DNA of 49,813 bases from CAZLIC01 sp964559535 (GTDB taxonomy: Bacteria > Pseudomonadota > Alphaproteobacteria > Rhodobacterales > Rhodobacteraceae): positions 1 to 49,813 of the forward strand of contig CAZLIC010000021.1 of NCBI GenBank assembly GCA_964559535.1, read 5' to 3'. How positions within the stretch are numbered: the stretch's first letter is position 1; each line of letters starts with the position of its first letter. Both the position numbers and the translations under genes were made by a program. This document shows, piece after piece, positions 40,970-48,856 of this stretch. The notes beneath the pieces were generated by a model. That model searched no databases. It was not told the origin of the DNA and saw only the letters and a program-made list of their open reading frames with translations.

Positions 40970-42303
40970 TGCCGCCCATGCGCCTGCTTCTGCTTCTGCT
41001 GCTGCTTCTGCTGCTGCCTGCCCCCGCCCTTGCGGGCCGCATCGCGCTGGTCATCGGCAACAGCGCCTACACCCATGCAGGCACCCTGCCCAATGCCGCC
41101 AACGATGCCGCCGACATGGCCGACACGCTGGCCGCGCTGGGGTTTCAGGTCTATGGCGGGGTCGATCTGGACCACCGGCAGATGCTGCAGGCGGTCGATG
41201 ATTTCTCGAAGGCCATCGCGCCCGAAGACCTTGCGCTGTTCTACTATGCCGGGCACGGCGCGCAGATCGGCGCCGAGAACTACATCATTCCGGTCGATGT
41301 GCAGGCTACCGACGAGGTGGCGCTGGCCGAGGCATCGGTGCGGCTTGGCACCATCCAGCGCACCATGGAGTTGCGCGCCGACCGCCGCATCGTGATTCTG
41401 GACGCCTGCCGCAACAACCCCTTCCTGCAGGCCGCCGCCAGCCGGTCGGGCGGGGAACCGGCGCGGGGCCTGGCGCGGGTCGAGGCCGGGGTGGGCAGCT
41501 ACATCGCCTTCTCCACCCAGCCCGGCAACATCGCGCTGGACGGCAACGCCCGCAACAGCCCCTTCACCGCCGCGCTGTTGACCCACATCGCCGAACCCGG
41601 CGCCGACATCCACGAGGTGATGCGCCGGGTGCGGGCGGATGTGGTGCAGGCCACCGGCCAGACGCAGGTCCCGTGGGAAAACTCGTCGCTGGTGGACCAG
41701 GTGTTTCTGGCCTCGGCCGACGCGCCGCCCGTCCCCGAACCGCAGCCGCTGCCCCAACCGCAGCCGCAAAAGCTGTCCAACCCCTTTGCCGAGGCCCCAT
41801 CGCGGCAGGAACCGGCCGCCCCGCCGCCAGCGCCTGGCGAAAGGTACCACTACGTCGGCGGGCTGGACCCCAATGGCGACGGCTTCCTTGCCCTGCGCGC
41901 GGGCACCTCGGGCAATGCGCGGCGGCTGGCGAAAATGCCGGAAGGCACGCTTCTGACCGTGCTCGCCTCGGACGGCCCGTGGCGCTATGTCCGCCTTCTG
42001 GACGGGCGCGAAGGCTGGGCGCATGCGAACTGGATCCTGTGCTGCACCGCCGCCGCCGCTGCCGCACCCGAACCGCAACTCGCCGCCCCGCAACCGGCCA
42101 CCGGTTGCCGCGATCTCTGGTACGAACGCAACGCCATCTTCGCCTCCTACGGCTACTGCTTCACCTCGCCCGAGGGGCAGCAGGCGTTCGGAAATGCCGG
42201 GTGCTTCCGCAATGCCGATCAGGTCCGCGCCGCCATGTCCGGCACCGACCGGGCCAAGGTGGAACGGCTTCGCAGCGCCGAGAGGACGCAGGGCTGCCGC
42301 TAG
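40966..42303 (+). CDS. Secreted caspase-like peptidase with SH3 and YARHG domains
   Basis: The protein is 445 residues from ATG 40966, or ATG 40978 (MRLLLLL). A poly-Leu signal peptide ends at ALA-G. The caspase/metacaspase domain (25-255) begins RIALVIGNSAYTHAGTLPNAANDA and has the catalytic His97 in FYYAGHGAQIG and Cys148 in VILDACRNNPF. A Pro-rich linker (255-295) precedes an SH3-like domain (DPNGDGFLALRAGTSGNARR). The C-terminal YARHG domain (CRDLWYERNAIFASYGYCF) ends the protein. It probably acts in the periplasm. Its start codon sits inside the ligase stop. Confidence 0.9.
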   Translation: MMPPMRLLLLLLLLLLLPAPALAGRIALVIGNSAYTHAGTLPNAANDAADMADTLAALGFQVYGGVDLDHRQMLQAVDDFSKAIAPEDLALFYYAGHGAQIGAENYIIPVDVQATDEVALAEASVRLGTIQRTMELRADRRIVILDACRNNPFLQAAASRSGGEPARGLARVEAGVGSYIAFSTQPGNIALDGNARNSPFTAALLTHIAEPGADIHEVMRRVRADVVQATGQTQVPWENSSLVDQVFLASADAPPVPEPQPLPQPQPQKLSNPFAEAPSRQEPAAPPPAPGERYHYVGGLDPNGDGFLALRAGTSGNARRLAKMPEGTLLTVLASDGPWRYVRLLDGREGWAHANWILCCTAAAAAAPEPQLAAPQPATGCRDLWYERNAIFASYGYCFTSPEGQQAFGNAGCFRNADQVRAAMSGTDRAKVERLRSAERTQGCR

Positions 42304-42366
42304 GGGGTTGCCGCCGCCCCCCCGGCACCCCTACATCCCGTCCAACCCGGAACAAGGACACCCCCG

Positions 42367-44187
42367 ATGACCGCACGCCCCCTGTTCGACGCCAATGCCA
42401 CCGCCGGGGGCGCCTTTGGCGACCTGCCCGACTGGGACCTGACCGACCTCTACCCCGCCCCCGACAGCCCTGAATACACCGCCGACATGGCCTGGGTGTC
42501 CACGGCTTGTGCCGATTTCGCAACGGCCTATGAAGGCAAGCTGGCCACGCTGGATGCCGCCGGTCTGCTGGCCTGCGTGCTGGCCTACGAGAAGATCGAG
42601 ACGGTCGCCGGGCGCGTGATGTCCTACGCGGGCCTGCGATACTACCAGAACACGCTGGACGCCGAAATCGCCAAGTTCATGGCCGACGCGCAGGACAGGA
42701 TCACCGACGCCACCACGGCGATGGTGTTCTTCAGCCTGGAATTCAACCGTCTGGACGACGCCCACCTTGCCGGCCTGTTGGCACAGAACGCCGATCTCGC
42801 CCGCTACAAGCCCGTCTTCGACCGCATGCGCGCCATGCGCCCCCACCAGCTGTCGGACGAGCTGGAGAGGTTCCTGCACGACCAGTCCACCGTCGGCGCT
42901 GCCGCCTGGAACCGGTTGTTCGATGAAACCATGGCGGGGCTGACCTTCACCGTGGCGGGCGAGGATGAGCCGCTGCCGCTGGAATCCACGCTGAACCTGC
43001 TCACCGACAGAGACCGTACCCGGCGCGAGGCCGGCGCCCGCGCATTGGCCGCCGAGTTCGGCAAGCATGTGAAACTGTTTGCCCGCGTCCACAACACGCT
43101 GGCGAAAGAGAAGGAAATCCACGACCGCTGGCGCAAGATGCCCTCGCCACAGCACGGCCGCCACCTGTCGAACCATGTGGAACCTCAGGTGGTGCAGGCG
43201 CTGCGCGATGCGGTGGTGGCCGCCTACCCCCGCCTGTCGCACCGCTATTACCGGCTGAAGGCGAAATGGATGGGTCTGGACAAGCTGCAGGTCTGGGACC
43301 GCAACGCCCCCCTGCCCATCGAGGCGCCGCGCATTGTTGATTGGCCCATGGCCCGCCAGACGGTGACCGAGGCCTATGCGGCCTTCCATCCCCGCCTGGC
43401 CGAACTGGCCGAGCCGTTCTTCACGCGCGGATGGATCGACGCGGGTGTGAAGCCCGGCAAGGCGCCGGGCGCCTTTGCCCACCCCACCGTCACCACCGTG
43501 CATCCCTATGTGATGCTGAACTACCTGGGCAAACCGCGGGATGTGATGACACTGGCGCATGAACTGGGCCACGGCGTGCACCAGCGGCTTGCGGCGGCGC
43601 AGGGGGAACTCTTGTCGTCCACCCCGCTGACCCTGGCCGAAACGGCATCGGTGTTCGGCGAGATGCTGACCTTCCGCCGCCTCTTGTCACAGGCCGCCGA
43701 CGCCGCCGAACGCAAGACGCTGCTGGCGGGCAAGGTCGAGGACATGATCAACACGGTGGTGCGCCAGATCGCCTTCTACGACTTCGAATCGAAACTGCAC
43801 GCGGCGCGGAAACAGGGCGAACTCACGCCCGACGACATCAACGCGCTGTGGATGAGCGTGCAGGCGGAGTCGCTGGGCGATGCCTTTGAGTTCATGGACG
43901 GGTACGAGACCTTCTGGTCCTACATTCCGCACTTCGTGCATTCGCCGTTCTACGTCTATGCCTATGCCTTTGGCGACGGGCTGGTGAACGCGCTGTATGC
44001 CGCCTACGAATCCGGTCTGCCGGATTTCCAGGCCAAGTACTTCGACATGCTGAAGGCGGGCGGGTCGAAACACCATTCCGATCTGTTGGCCCCGTTCGGA
44101 CTGAACGCCGCCGACCCGGCGTTCTGGGACAAGGGACTGGCGATGATCGCTGGCATGATCGACGAGCTGGAGGCGATGGAGGCCTAG
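42367..44187 (+). CDS. pepF: M3-family oligoendopeptidase F
   Basis: The protein is 606 residues from ATG 42367 with AAGGA upstream. It is a zinc metallopeptidase cleaving short cytosolic peptides. The HExxH motif is TLAHELGHGVHQRLA (His398, Glu399, His402), and ETASVFGEMLTF supplies the third ligand Glu. A central IPHFVHSPFYVYAYAFGDGL and the SLGDAFEFMDGYETFW segments are family-typical. There is no signal peptide. It is the last gene of a run that begins at the exonuclease, with 63 bp between the caspase gene and this one. Confidence 0.94.
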   Translation: MTARPLFDANATAGGAFGDLPDWDLTDLYPAPDSPEYTADMAWVSTACADFATAYEGKLATLDAAGLLACVLAYEKIETVAGRVMSYAGLRYYQNTLDAEIAKFMADAQDRITDATTAMVFFSLEFNRLDDAHLAGLLAQNADLARYKPVFDRMRAMRPHQLSDELERFLHDQSTVGAAAWNRLFDETMAGLTFTVAGEDEPLPLESTLNLLTDRDRTRREAGARALAAEFGKHVKLFARVHNTLAKEKEIHDRWRKMPSPQHGRHLSNHVEPQVVQALRDAVVAAYPRLSHRYYRLKAKWMGLDKLQVWDRNAPLPIEAPRIVDWPMARQTVTEAYAAFHPRLAELAEPFFTRGWIDAGVKPGKAPGAFAHPTVTTVHPYVMLNYLGKPRDVMTLAHELGHGVHQRLAAAQGELLSSTPLTLAETASVFGEMLTFRRLLSQAADAAERKTLLAGKVEDMINTVVRQIAFYDFESKLHAARKQGELTPDDINALWMSVQAESLGDAFEFMDGYETFWSYIPHFVHSPFYVYAYAFGDGLVNALYAAYESGLPDFQAKYFDMLKAGGSKHHSDLLAPFGLNAADPAFWDKGLAMIAGMIDELEAMEA

Positions 44188-44241
44188 GGCGTTGACAGAC
44201 TCACCTGCGGCGACGCAGCCTGCGGTTCATGGAAAATCCCT

Positions 44242-44266
44242 GTAGCGCAGAGCGTTACGGTATAAC
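44242..44266 (+). promoter_or_regulatory. Operator-like inverted repeat with -10 box before cyclase-family gene
   Basis: GTAGCGC (44242-44248), AGA, GCGTTAC (44252-44258) form a 7-3-7 repeat with one mismatch. TATAAC (44261-44266) follows directly and lies 14 bp before the gene. No good -35 box is at the right distance, which suits an activator-type promoter. Inference only. Confidence 0.35.
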
Positions 44267-44280
44267 ATGAGGATGCCGCC

Positions 44281-45093
44281 ATGTGCCATGCCTGCGTGAC
44301 CGAGAGTGTGCGTGAACGAATGCTCAGCCGCCGCGACCTGTTCCGCGGGGCCGCGGCGGTGGCCGCCGCTGCGGCGACGGCGCCGCTGGCGATGCCTGCG
44401 ATGGCGCAGGCGGCAACCAAGGTCACCGACATGACCCACACGCTGACCGAGGACTTCCCCACCTACTTCGGCCAGCAGCAACTGTTCCGCACGCAGCTGT
44501 TCAACTGGGCCGAACACAAGTTCAACCTGTTCGAACTGAAGGTCAACGAACACACCGGCACCCACATGGACGCGCCGTTCCACTTCAGCGAAAATGGTGC
44601 CTCGGTTGACCAGATTGCACCGGAAAGCCTGATCTGCCCGCTGGCCGTGATCGACATCCGCGCCAAGGCCGCAACTGACGCCGATGCGCAGGTGACACCG
44701 GACGACCTGAAGGTCTTCACCGACGCGAACGGCCCGATCCCGCCAGGTGCCTGCGTGGCCATGCTGTCGGGCTGGGGGCCGCTGGTGAAAGACCCCAAGT
44801 TCCGCAACGTGGACGCCGAGGGCAAGATGCACTTCCCCGGTTTCCACCCCGAAGCCGCGGCGGCCCTGCTGGAAACGCAGGCGGCGGGCATCGCGGTCGA
44901 CACGCTCTCGCTGGACTTTGGCCCCTCGCCGGACTTTGCCACGCATTATGCTTGGCTGGGCGCGGGGCGCTGGGGGCTTGAATGCCTGGCCAGCCTGGAA
45001 AACGTGCCCGCCACCGGGGCCACGCTGGTGGTCGGCGCGCCCAAGCACGCGGGCGGCTCGGGCGGGCCCGCCCGGGTGTTCACGCTGGTTTGA
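44281..45093 (+). CDS. Tat-exported cyclase-family (kynurenine formamidase-like) hydrolase
   Basis: The protein is 270 residues. A Tat-type signal SRRDLFRGAAAVAAAAATAP with cleavage near MAQA (about 42-45) indicates folded export. The cyclase-family metal motif HTGTHMDAPFHF (His91, His95, Asp97, His101) is intact. SGWGPLVKDP and VDTLSLDFGPSPDFATHYAW are typical of this subgroup. Family members hydrolyse formamides or lactams; the substrate here is unknown. GAGGA lies 7 bases before ATG 44281; ATG 44320 would keep the Tat motif too. Confidence 0.88.
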   Translation: MCHACVTESVRERMLSRRDLFRGAAAVAAAAATAPLAMPAMAQAATKVTDMTHTLTEDFPTYFGQQQLFRTQLFNWAEHKFNLFELKVNEHTGTHMDAPFHFSENGASVDQIAPESLICPLAVIDIRAKAATDADAQVTPDDLKVFTDANGPIPPGACVAMLSGWGPLVKDPKFRNVDAEGKMHFPGFHPEAAAALLETQAAGIAVDTLSLDFGPSPDFATHYAWLGAGRWGLECLASLENVPATGATLVVGAPKHAGGSGGPARVFTLV

Positions 45094-45097
45094 ACCA

Positions 45098-45203
45098 GCG
45101 CAAAATCCTTCTTACGAAGGATTTTGCGCGACCGAGGCTAAGGATTTTCTTCGGAAAATCCTTAGCCTGAGACACCCAGGAATTTTAGCATAAAATTCCT
45201 GGG
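45098..45203. terminator. Array of three consecutive perfect hairpins
   Basis: Hairpin 1 (45098-45129): GCGCAAAATCCTTC, loop TTAC, complement. Hairpin 2 (45135-45168): AGGCTAAGGATTTTC, tetraloop TTCG, 15-bp perfect stem. Hairpin 3 (45175-45203): CCCAGGAATTTTA, loop GCA, complement. They have AT-rich cores, unlike the GC-rich surroundings, and share the word AGGATTTT (1 and 2). They fill the gap between the cyclase-family gene and the CMD-family gene, starting 4 bases after the stop. Confidence 0.85.
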
Positions 45204-45222
45204 CTTGTTCAAGGGATTTTCC

Positions 45223-45621
45223 ATGTCCACCGTCACCCCGCCCGCCGATCCCGAAGCCGACCCGCGCGTGAAGACAGTGTTCGACGACATCCGCGCGACG
45301 CGGGGGTCGGACTTCGTCAACAATGTCTGGCGCTGGCTGGCCTTTGACGCCGCACTGCTGGAAGAAACCTGGGCCGGGGTGAAGGCGGTGATGGCCACGC
45401 CCTCGGCGCTGGACCCCAAGGTGAAGGAAATGATCTACGCCGCCGTGTCGATTGCCAACGCCTGCGACTACTGCACGCATTCGCATCTGGCCGCGGCGCG
45501 CGCAAAGGGCATGACGCCCGAAGAACAGGCCGACCTCTTCCGCGTCGTGTCGCAGGCGGCCCGCACCAACGCGCTGCTGAACGCCATCCGCCCGCCCATC
45601 GACCCGGCGTTCCTGGCGTAG
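45223..45621 (+). CDS. Carboxymuconolactone decarboxylase (AhpD-like) family protein
   Basis: The protein is 132 residues from ATG 45223 with AAGGG upstream; an in-frame TTG 18 bases earlier abuts the hairpin array and is less likely. The core MIYAAVSIANACDYCTHSHLAAARAKG carries the CxxC...H motif used in AhpD-like peroxidase/disulfide chemistry. DPRVKTVFDDIRATRGSDFV precedes it. The true decarboxylase function is not implied. It lies downstream of the cyclase-family hydrolase, separated by hairpins, so linkage is uncertain. Confidence 0.9.
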   Translation: MSTVTPPADPEADPRVKTVFDDIRATRGSDFVNNVWRWLAFDAALLEETWAGVKAVMATPSALDPKVKEMIYAAVSIANACDYCTHSHLAAARAKGMTPEEQADLFRVVSQAARTNALLNAIRPPIDPAFLA

Positions 45622-45666
45622 ATCGGGACCGCGTGACAGATTTCCTTTACCTGCCCTTCACCATTT

Positions 45667-45702
45667 GGTAGCTACCTGCTGATCATCCTCTACAGCATGT
45701 AG
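45667..45702 (+). promoter_or_regulatory. Two palindromes before the restriction-modification operon
   Basis: GGTAGCTACC (45667-45676) is a perfect 10-bp palindrome. CTACAGCATGTAG (45690-45702) is a perfect 5-3-5 inverted repeat that touches the ribosome site of the methyltransferase. Autoregulation by the methyltransferase through such sites is known for some type II systems, which makes these candidates. Confidence 0.4.
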
Positions 45703-45710
45703 GCAACGGC

Positions 45711-46676
45711 ATGGATTCGGTCGAACTCTGCGCCGGGGCGGGCGGGCAGGCCCTGGGTCTGGAGCGCGCAGGGTTCCGCCATGTTGCGCTGGTGGAAATT
45801 GACGCGCACTGCCAGGCGACGCTCAAGCTGAACCGCCCGGTCTGGAACGTGGTCCAGGGTGCGGGCGCCGACATCGCGAATTTCGACCCGCGCCCGTACG
45901 GCAACATCGACCTTTTGGCAGGCGGTCTTCCTTGCCCGCCGTTTTCCGTGGCAGGCAAGCAGCTGGGATCGGCCGATGAGCGCAACCTGTTTCCGGACGC
46001 GCTGCGGATCGTTGCAGAGACCCGGCCGCGTGCCGTGATGATCGAGAACGTCCGCGGCTTTCTTGACGCGGTCTTCACCGATTACCGCCAGTCGCTGCGC
46101 GCGCAGCTGCGTGCGCTGGGGTACGTGACGGACTGGCGGCTGTTCAACGCGTCGGACTTCGGCGTGCCGCAACTGCGGCCCCGCGTGGTGATCGTCGCCC
46201 TGCGGGAAGATTTGCGCGACCGTTTTGCCTGGCCCGAGCCTGACCGCCTGCAAACCCCGACAGTCGGGCACACGTTGCACGACCTGATGAGCGCGCGCGG
46301 CTGGCACGGTGCCGACAGCTGGCGCGACCAGGCCGACGACGTGGCGCCGACCATTGTCGGCGGATCGAAGAAGCATGGCGGACCGGACCTTGGCCCCACC
46401 CGCGCCCGCGCGGCCTGGGCGCAGCTTGGCGTTGACGGCAAGGGAATTGCCGACTTGCCGCCGGACCCCGACCACGCCGGAATGCCGCGCCTGACGGTGC
46501 GCATGGTCGCGCGTGTTCAGGGGTTTCCTGACGACTGGCAGTTCTCCGGGCGCAAGACGGCGGCCTATCGCCAGGTTGGCAACGCCTTTCCCCCGCCCAT
46601 CGCGGCCGCCGTCGGCCGAGAACTGGTCACCGCCCTGTCGGCACGCCGCAGCTTCCGTGTGGTTGCGCATGGCTAG
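45711..46676 (+). CDS. DNA (cytosine-5) methyltransferase, type II R-M
   Basis: The protein is 321 residues. Ordered C5-methylase motifs are present: motif I ELCAGAGGQALGLERAG, the acidic VEID, motif IV LPCPPFS with catalytic Cys75, ENVRG (motif VI), QLRPRVVIV (VIII) and QVGNAFPPPIAAAVG (X). The target-recognition region between about 195 and 280 (GADSWRDQADDVAPTIVGGS...GMPRLTVRMVARVQGFPDDW) is short. The recognition site cannot be read. It overlaps the HNH gene by 8 bp, so modification and restriction are co-translated. Confidence 0.94.
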   Translation: MDSVELCAGAGGQALGLERAGFRHVALVEIDAHCQATLKLNRPVWNVVQGAGADIANFDPRPYGNIDLLAGGLPCPPFSVAGKQLGSADERNLFPDALRIVAETRPRAVMIENVRGFLDAVFTDYRQSLRAQLRALGYVTDWRLFNASDFGVPQLRPRVVIVALREDLRDRFAWPEPDRLQTPTVGHTLHDLMSARGWHGADSWRDQADDVAPTIVGGSKKHGGPDLGPTRARAAWAQLGVDGKGIADLPPDPDHAGMPRLTVRMVARVQGFPDDWQFSGRKTAAYRQVGNAFPPPIAAAVGRELVTALSARRSFRVVAHG

Positions 46677-47268
46677 CGCCGGAAAGGCGTCTGGCGCGCG
46701 AGCCCGGCTGCGGGCGCACTTTCTTGCCAACATCGGTCGGGTCATGGATGCCGAAGAGCTTCGCGCGGTGGCTGGAAACATCTCGGAATGCGGACGCCGC
46801 ATCCGGGAGCTTCGCACCGAAGAGGGATACCTGATCCTCACCCACAATGACCGCAGCGACCTTCGACCGGGACAGTACATCCTGCTGTCGCCCAAGCCGG
46901 TGCCCGCGTTCGAACGGGCAATCTCGAAAGAGACGCGGGCGCTTGTTCTGGACCGGAACGGGTTCACCTGCCAGATGTGCGGCGCCGTTGCCGGCGAGCC
47001 GCACCCCCATGATCCGACGCGCAAGACACGCCTGCACATTGGCCATGTCATCGACAAATCGATGGGCGGAACAGATCATGCGTCCAATCTGCGCGCGGTC
47101 TGTTCGGTCTGCAACGAAGGCGCGGCGAACCTGACTCTGGACCGCCCGACCCTGCAGAAGCTGCTTGTGCAGATCCGCCGGGCAACCAGCAGCGACCAGC
47201 GCGAAGCCATGCGCTGGCTGATCGCCAAGTTTCCCGACGACGCCCGCAGGCAGGTGCAAAGCCCTTAG
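46669..47268 (+). CDS. HNH restriction endonuclease of the type II pair
   Basis: The protein is 199 residues from ATG 46669; the open frame upstream lies inside the methylase. The N-terminal part (about 15-75) looks like a winged helix (DAEELRAVAGNISECGRRIR, then EEGYLILTHND). The HNH domain has zinc-type Cys101 and Cys104 (CQMCG), His123/His126 (LHIGHVIDKSMGG), Asn140 and Cys145/Cys148 (CSVC). This build, after a C5-methylase, is typical of small HNH restriction enzymes. Its stop overlaps the convergent RidA gene by 4 bp. Confidence 0.85.
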   Translation: MASAGKASGARARLRAHFLANIGRVMDAEELRAVAGNISECGRRIRELRTEEGYLILTHNDRSDLRPGQYILLSPKPVPAFERAISKETRALVLDRNGFTCQMCGAVAGEPHPHDPTRKTRLHIGHVIDKSMGGTDHASNLRAVCSVCNEGAANLTLDRPTLQKLLVQIRRATSSDQREAMRWLIAKFPDDARRQVQSP

Positions 47269-47648
47269 CCCCTGATCCGCGCCGTCACCTCGATCTCGAT
47301 GCGCATGGCATCTTCCATCAGCCGCGCCTCTATCATGGTGGCCGCCGGTCGGGCCGTGGCAAAGGTTGCCGAAAGCTGCGGCCACAGCATCGGGAATTCG
47401 TGCCGGTCGGGCAGGATGTAGCGCACGCGCACCACGTCATCCAACCCGCAGCCCGCCTGCGCCAGCGCCGCGGCAATGTTGGCCAGCGTGTTGCGGCACT
47501 GGTCTTCGATGCCGTCGGGAAGGGTCATCGTGGCATAGTCATACCCCGTGGTACCCGACACGAAGACCCAGCCGTCCTGCACCACGGCCCGGGAATAGCC
47601 GATGGTCGCCTCGAACGACGATCCGGAGCTGATGTGCCGTTTTGTCAT
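47265..47648 (-). CDS. RidA/YjgF-family protein, catalytic Arg apparently replaced
   Basis: The protein is 127 residues, normal length. VFVSGTTGYDYATMTLPDG, then QCRNTLANIAAALAQAGCGL and DDVVRVRYILPD are family features. Aligned without gaps to the C-terminus of E. coli RidA (PARSCVEVARLPKD), the segment PAATMIEARLMED puts Ala where the imine-deaminase Arg105 should be. It may belong to a Rid subgroup without that activity. The start overlaps the GT61 stop as ATGA, so it is coupled to that gene. Confidence 0.88.
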   Translation of the reverse strand: MTKRHISSGSSFEATIGYSRAVVQDGWVFVSGTTGYDYATMTLPDGIEDQCRNTLANIAAALAQAGCGLDDVVRVRYILPDRHEFPMLWPQLSATFATARPAATMIEARLMEDAMRIEIEVTARIRG

Positions 47649-48787
47649 GCCTGCGTCTCCAGAAACCCGATGATCGAACTGACCGAGCTATCGGCCAACG
47701 CAAAGCTTGCCTGCGGCCCCGCACCTTCGGGCGTGCCCCGCACCTCGAGGTAGCGCATGTCCTTCTGCGTGGCGAGGTTGCGGAAGAACAGGTCGGCAAA
47801 CTGCCCCGGCCCGATGCACACCACCCGGCCGCCCCGCGGCATGAAGGCCACGTTGCCAAAGCTGCCGCCCATCACCGCCACCACCACCGCCGCGCTGCCG
47901 AACAGCGCCGCCTGCTGCGCCAGTGTCAGCCCCGCGCAGGTCACCCGCTCCAGCTGCGGAAACCGCGCCTGCAGGCGGGCGAAAACCGCATCCTCGTTGC
48001 GCAGCACACGCTTGGTGGAATCGCGCCGGTCGACGAACAGCCACCGCCCGGCAGGCTGCGGCGGCTGCAGCGCCTCGACCGCCCGCACCGCCGCGGGGTG
48101 CAGCCAGAACGGGTGGCGCGACAGGCCACAGGGCACGATCAGCCGCTGGAACCGCCCCACGAACTCATGCCCCGTCACCATGCCGCGGCCCGCCAGCCCC
48201 ATCACCTCCAGCGACTGCGCCACGATGTCGCCCAGCGCCCCGCCCGGATCGGGCAGGATGATGCGCACGTCGTCGAACGCCGCCCCCATGGCATCGCGCA
48301 CCAGCGGAATCCGCGGCAGCATCTCGGCCAGCCAGTGCGAGTAGTTTGACGAGCCGATCTTCTTGGCCAGAAGATGGGTGCCTGCAAACACCGGGATCGG
48401 CCGGTCAAACGGCACGTCCGAGCTGTGCGCGTCGGCCTGGTACACCCGGTTCATCACCTTGCGGTTGCCGATGTTGAAGCTGTCCATCACCAGCCGACCA
48501 TCGGCCGTCATCACCGTGCCGGAATCGAACACCACCGCGTCCTGCAGCACCAGCGCCCGCGCCGCAGGCACCGTGAACCCGCCCTGCGCCGCATAGTCGG
48601 CGTTCAGCGCATCCATCCGCGGATTGTCGATCTCGTTCACGTACCCGGCCGCGGGCCGGGCATAGCGCTCGGCCCCCGCCAGCAGCAGCGCCGTGCCCTC
48701 GGCCGCCAGGTCGGCCCCGGTGGCATGGCGCGCGGTCACCACCGCGTCCTCGGCAAAGTCGAACCACCGCGCGCTGCCCTCTGTCAC
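47645..48787 (-). CDS. Glycosyltransferase family 61 protein
   Basis: The protein is 380 residues. The family hallmark is SSNYSHWLAEMLPRIPLV near the middle (about 145-160), followed by DVRIILPDPG, RLIVPCGLSRHPFWLHPAAV and WLFVDRRDSTKRVLRNED. The C-terminus has VMGGSFGNVAFMPRGGRVVCIGPG. There is no signal or membrane helix. GT61 (DUF563) enzymes build surface or O-linked glycans; the acceptor is unknown. No other polysaccharide genes are in the window. Confidence 0.88.
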   Translation of the reverse strand: MTEGSARWFDFAEDAVVTARHATGADLAAEGTALLLAGAERYARPAAGYVNEIDNPRMDALNADYAAQGGFTVPAARALVLQDAVVFDSGTVMTADGRLVMDSFNIGNRKVMNRVYQADAHSSDVPFDRPIPVFAGTHLLAKKIGSSNYSHWLAEMLPRIPLVRDAMGAAFDDVRIILPDPGGALGDIVAQSLEVMGLAGRGMVTGHEFVGRFQRLIVPCGLSRHPFWLHPAAVRAVEALQPPQPAGRWLFVDRRDSTKRVLRNEDAVFARLQARFPQLERVTCAGLTLAQQAALFGSAAVVVAVMGGSFGNVAFMPRGGRVVCIGPGQFADLFFRNLATQKDMRYLEVRGTPEGAGPQASFALADSSVSSIIGFLETQA

Positions 48788-48807
48788 CCTGCCACCCCCA
48801 AACGCAT

Positions 48808-48833
48808 GCGGGCACCCCCGCCGGGGTGCCCGC
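48808..48833 (-). terminator. Hairpin after clpX
   Basis: GCGGGCACCCC pairs with GGGGTGCCCGC (11 bp, loop CGCC), extended by GCAT/ATGC on the outside. It lies just past the leftward clpX stop. There is no long T-run on that strand, so efficiency is uncertain. Confidence 0.55.
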
Positions 48834-48856
48834 CCATGCCCCTTTGCACCCCGCCC

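Noticed and set aside
40966..41020. Long run of Leu codons as sequencing slippage in the caspase gene
   Set aside because: Frame stays open and the run makes a normal signal-peptide core before ALA-G.
44192..44197. TTGACA as -35 box for the cyclase-family gene
   Set aside because: Nothing resembling a -10 box lies 16-18 bp downstream (sequence there is GCAGCC-like).
45098..45203. CRISPR-like array
   Set aside because: The three repeats are hairpins of different sequence with 5-6 nt spacing; there are no uniform repeats or spacers. No CRISPR array was seen anywhere in the window.
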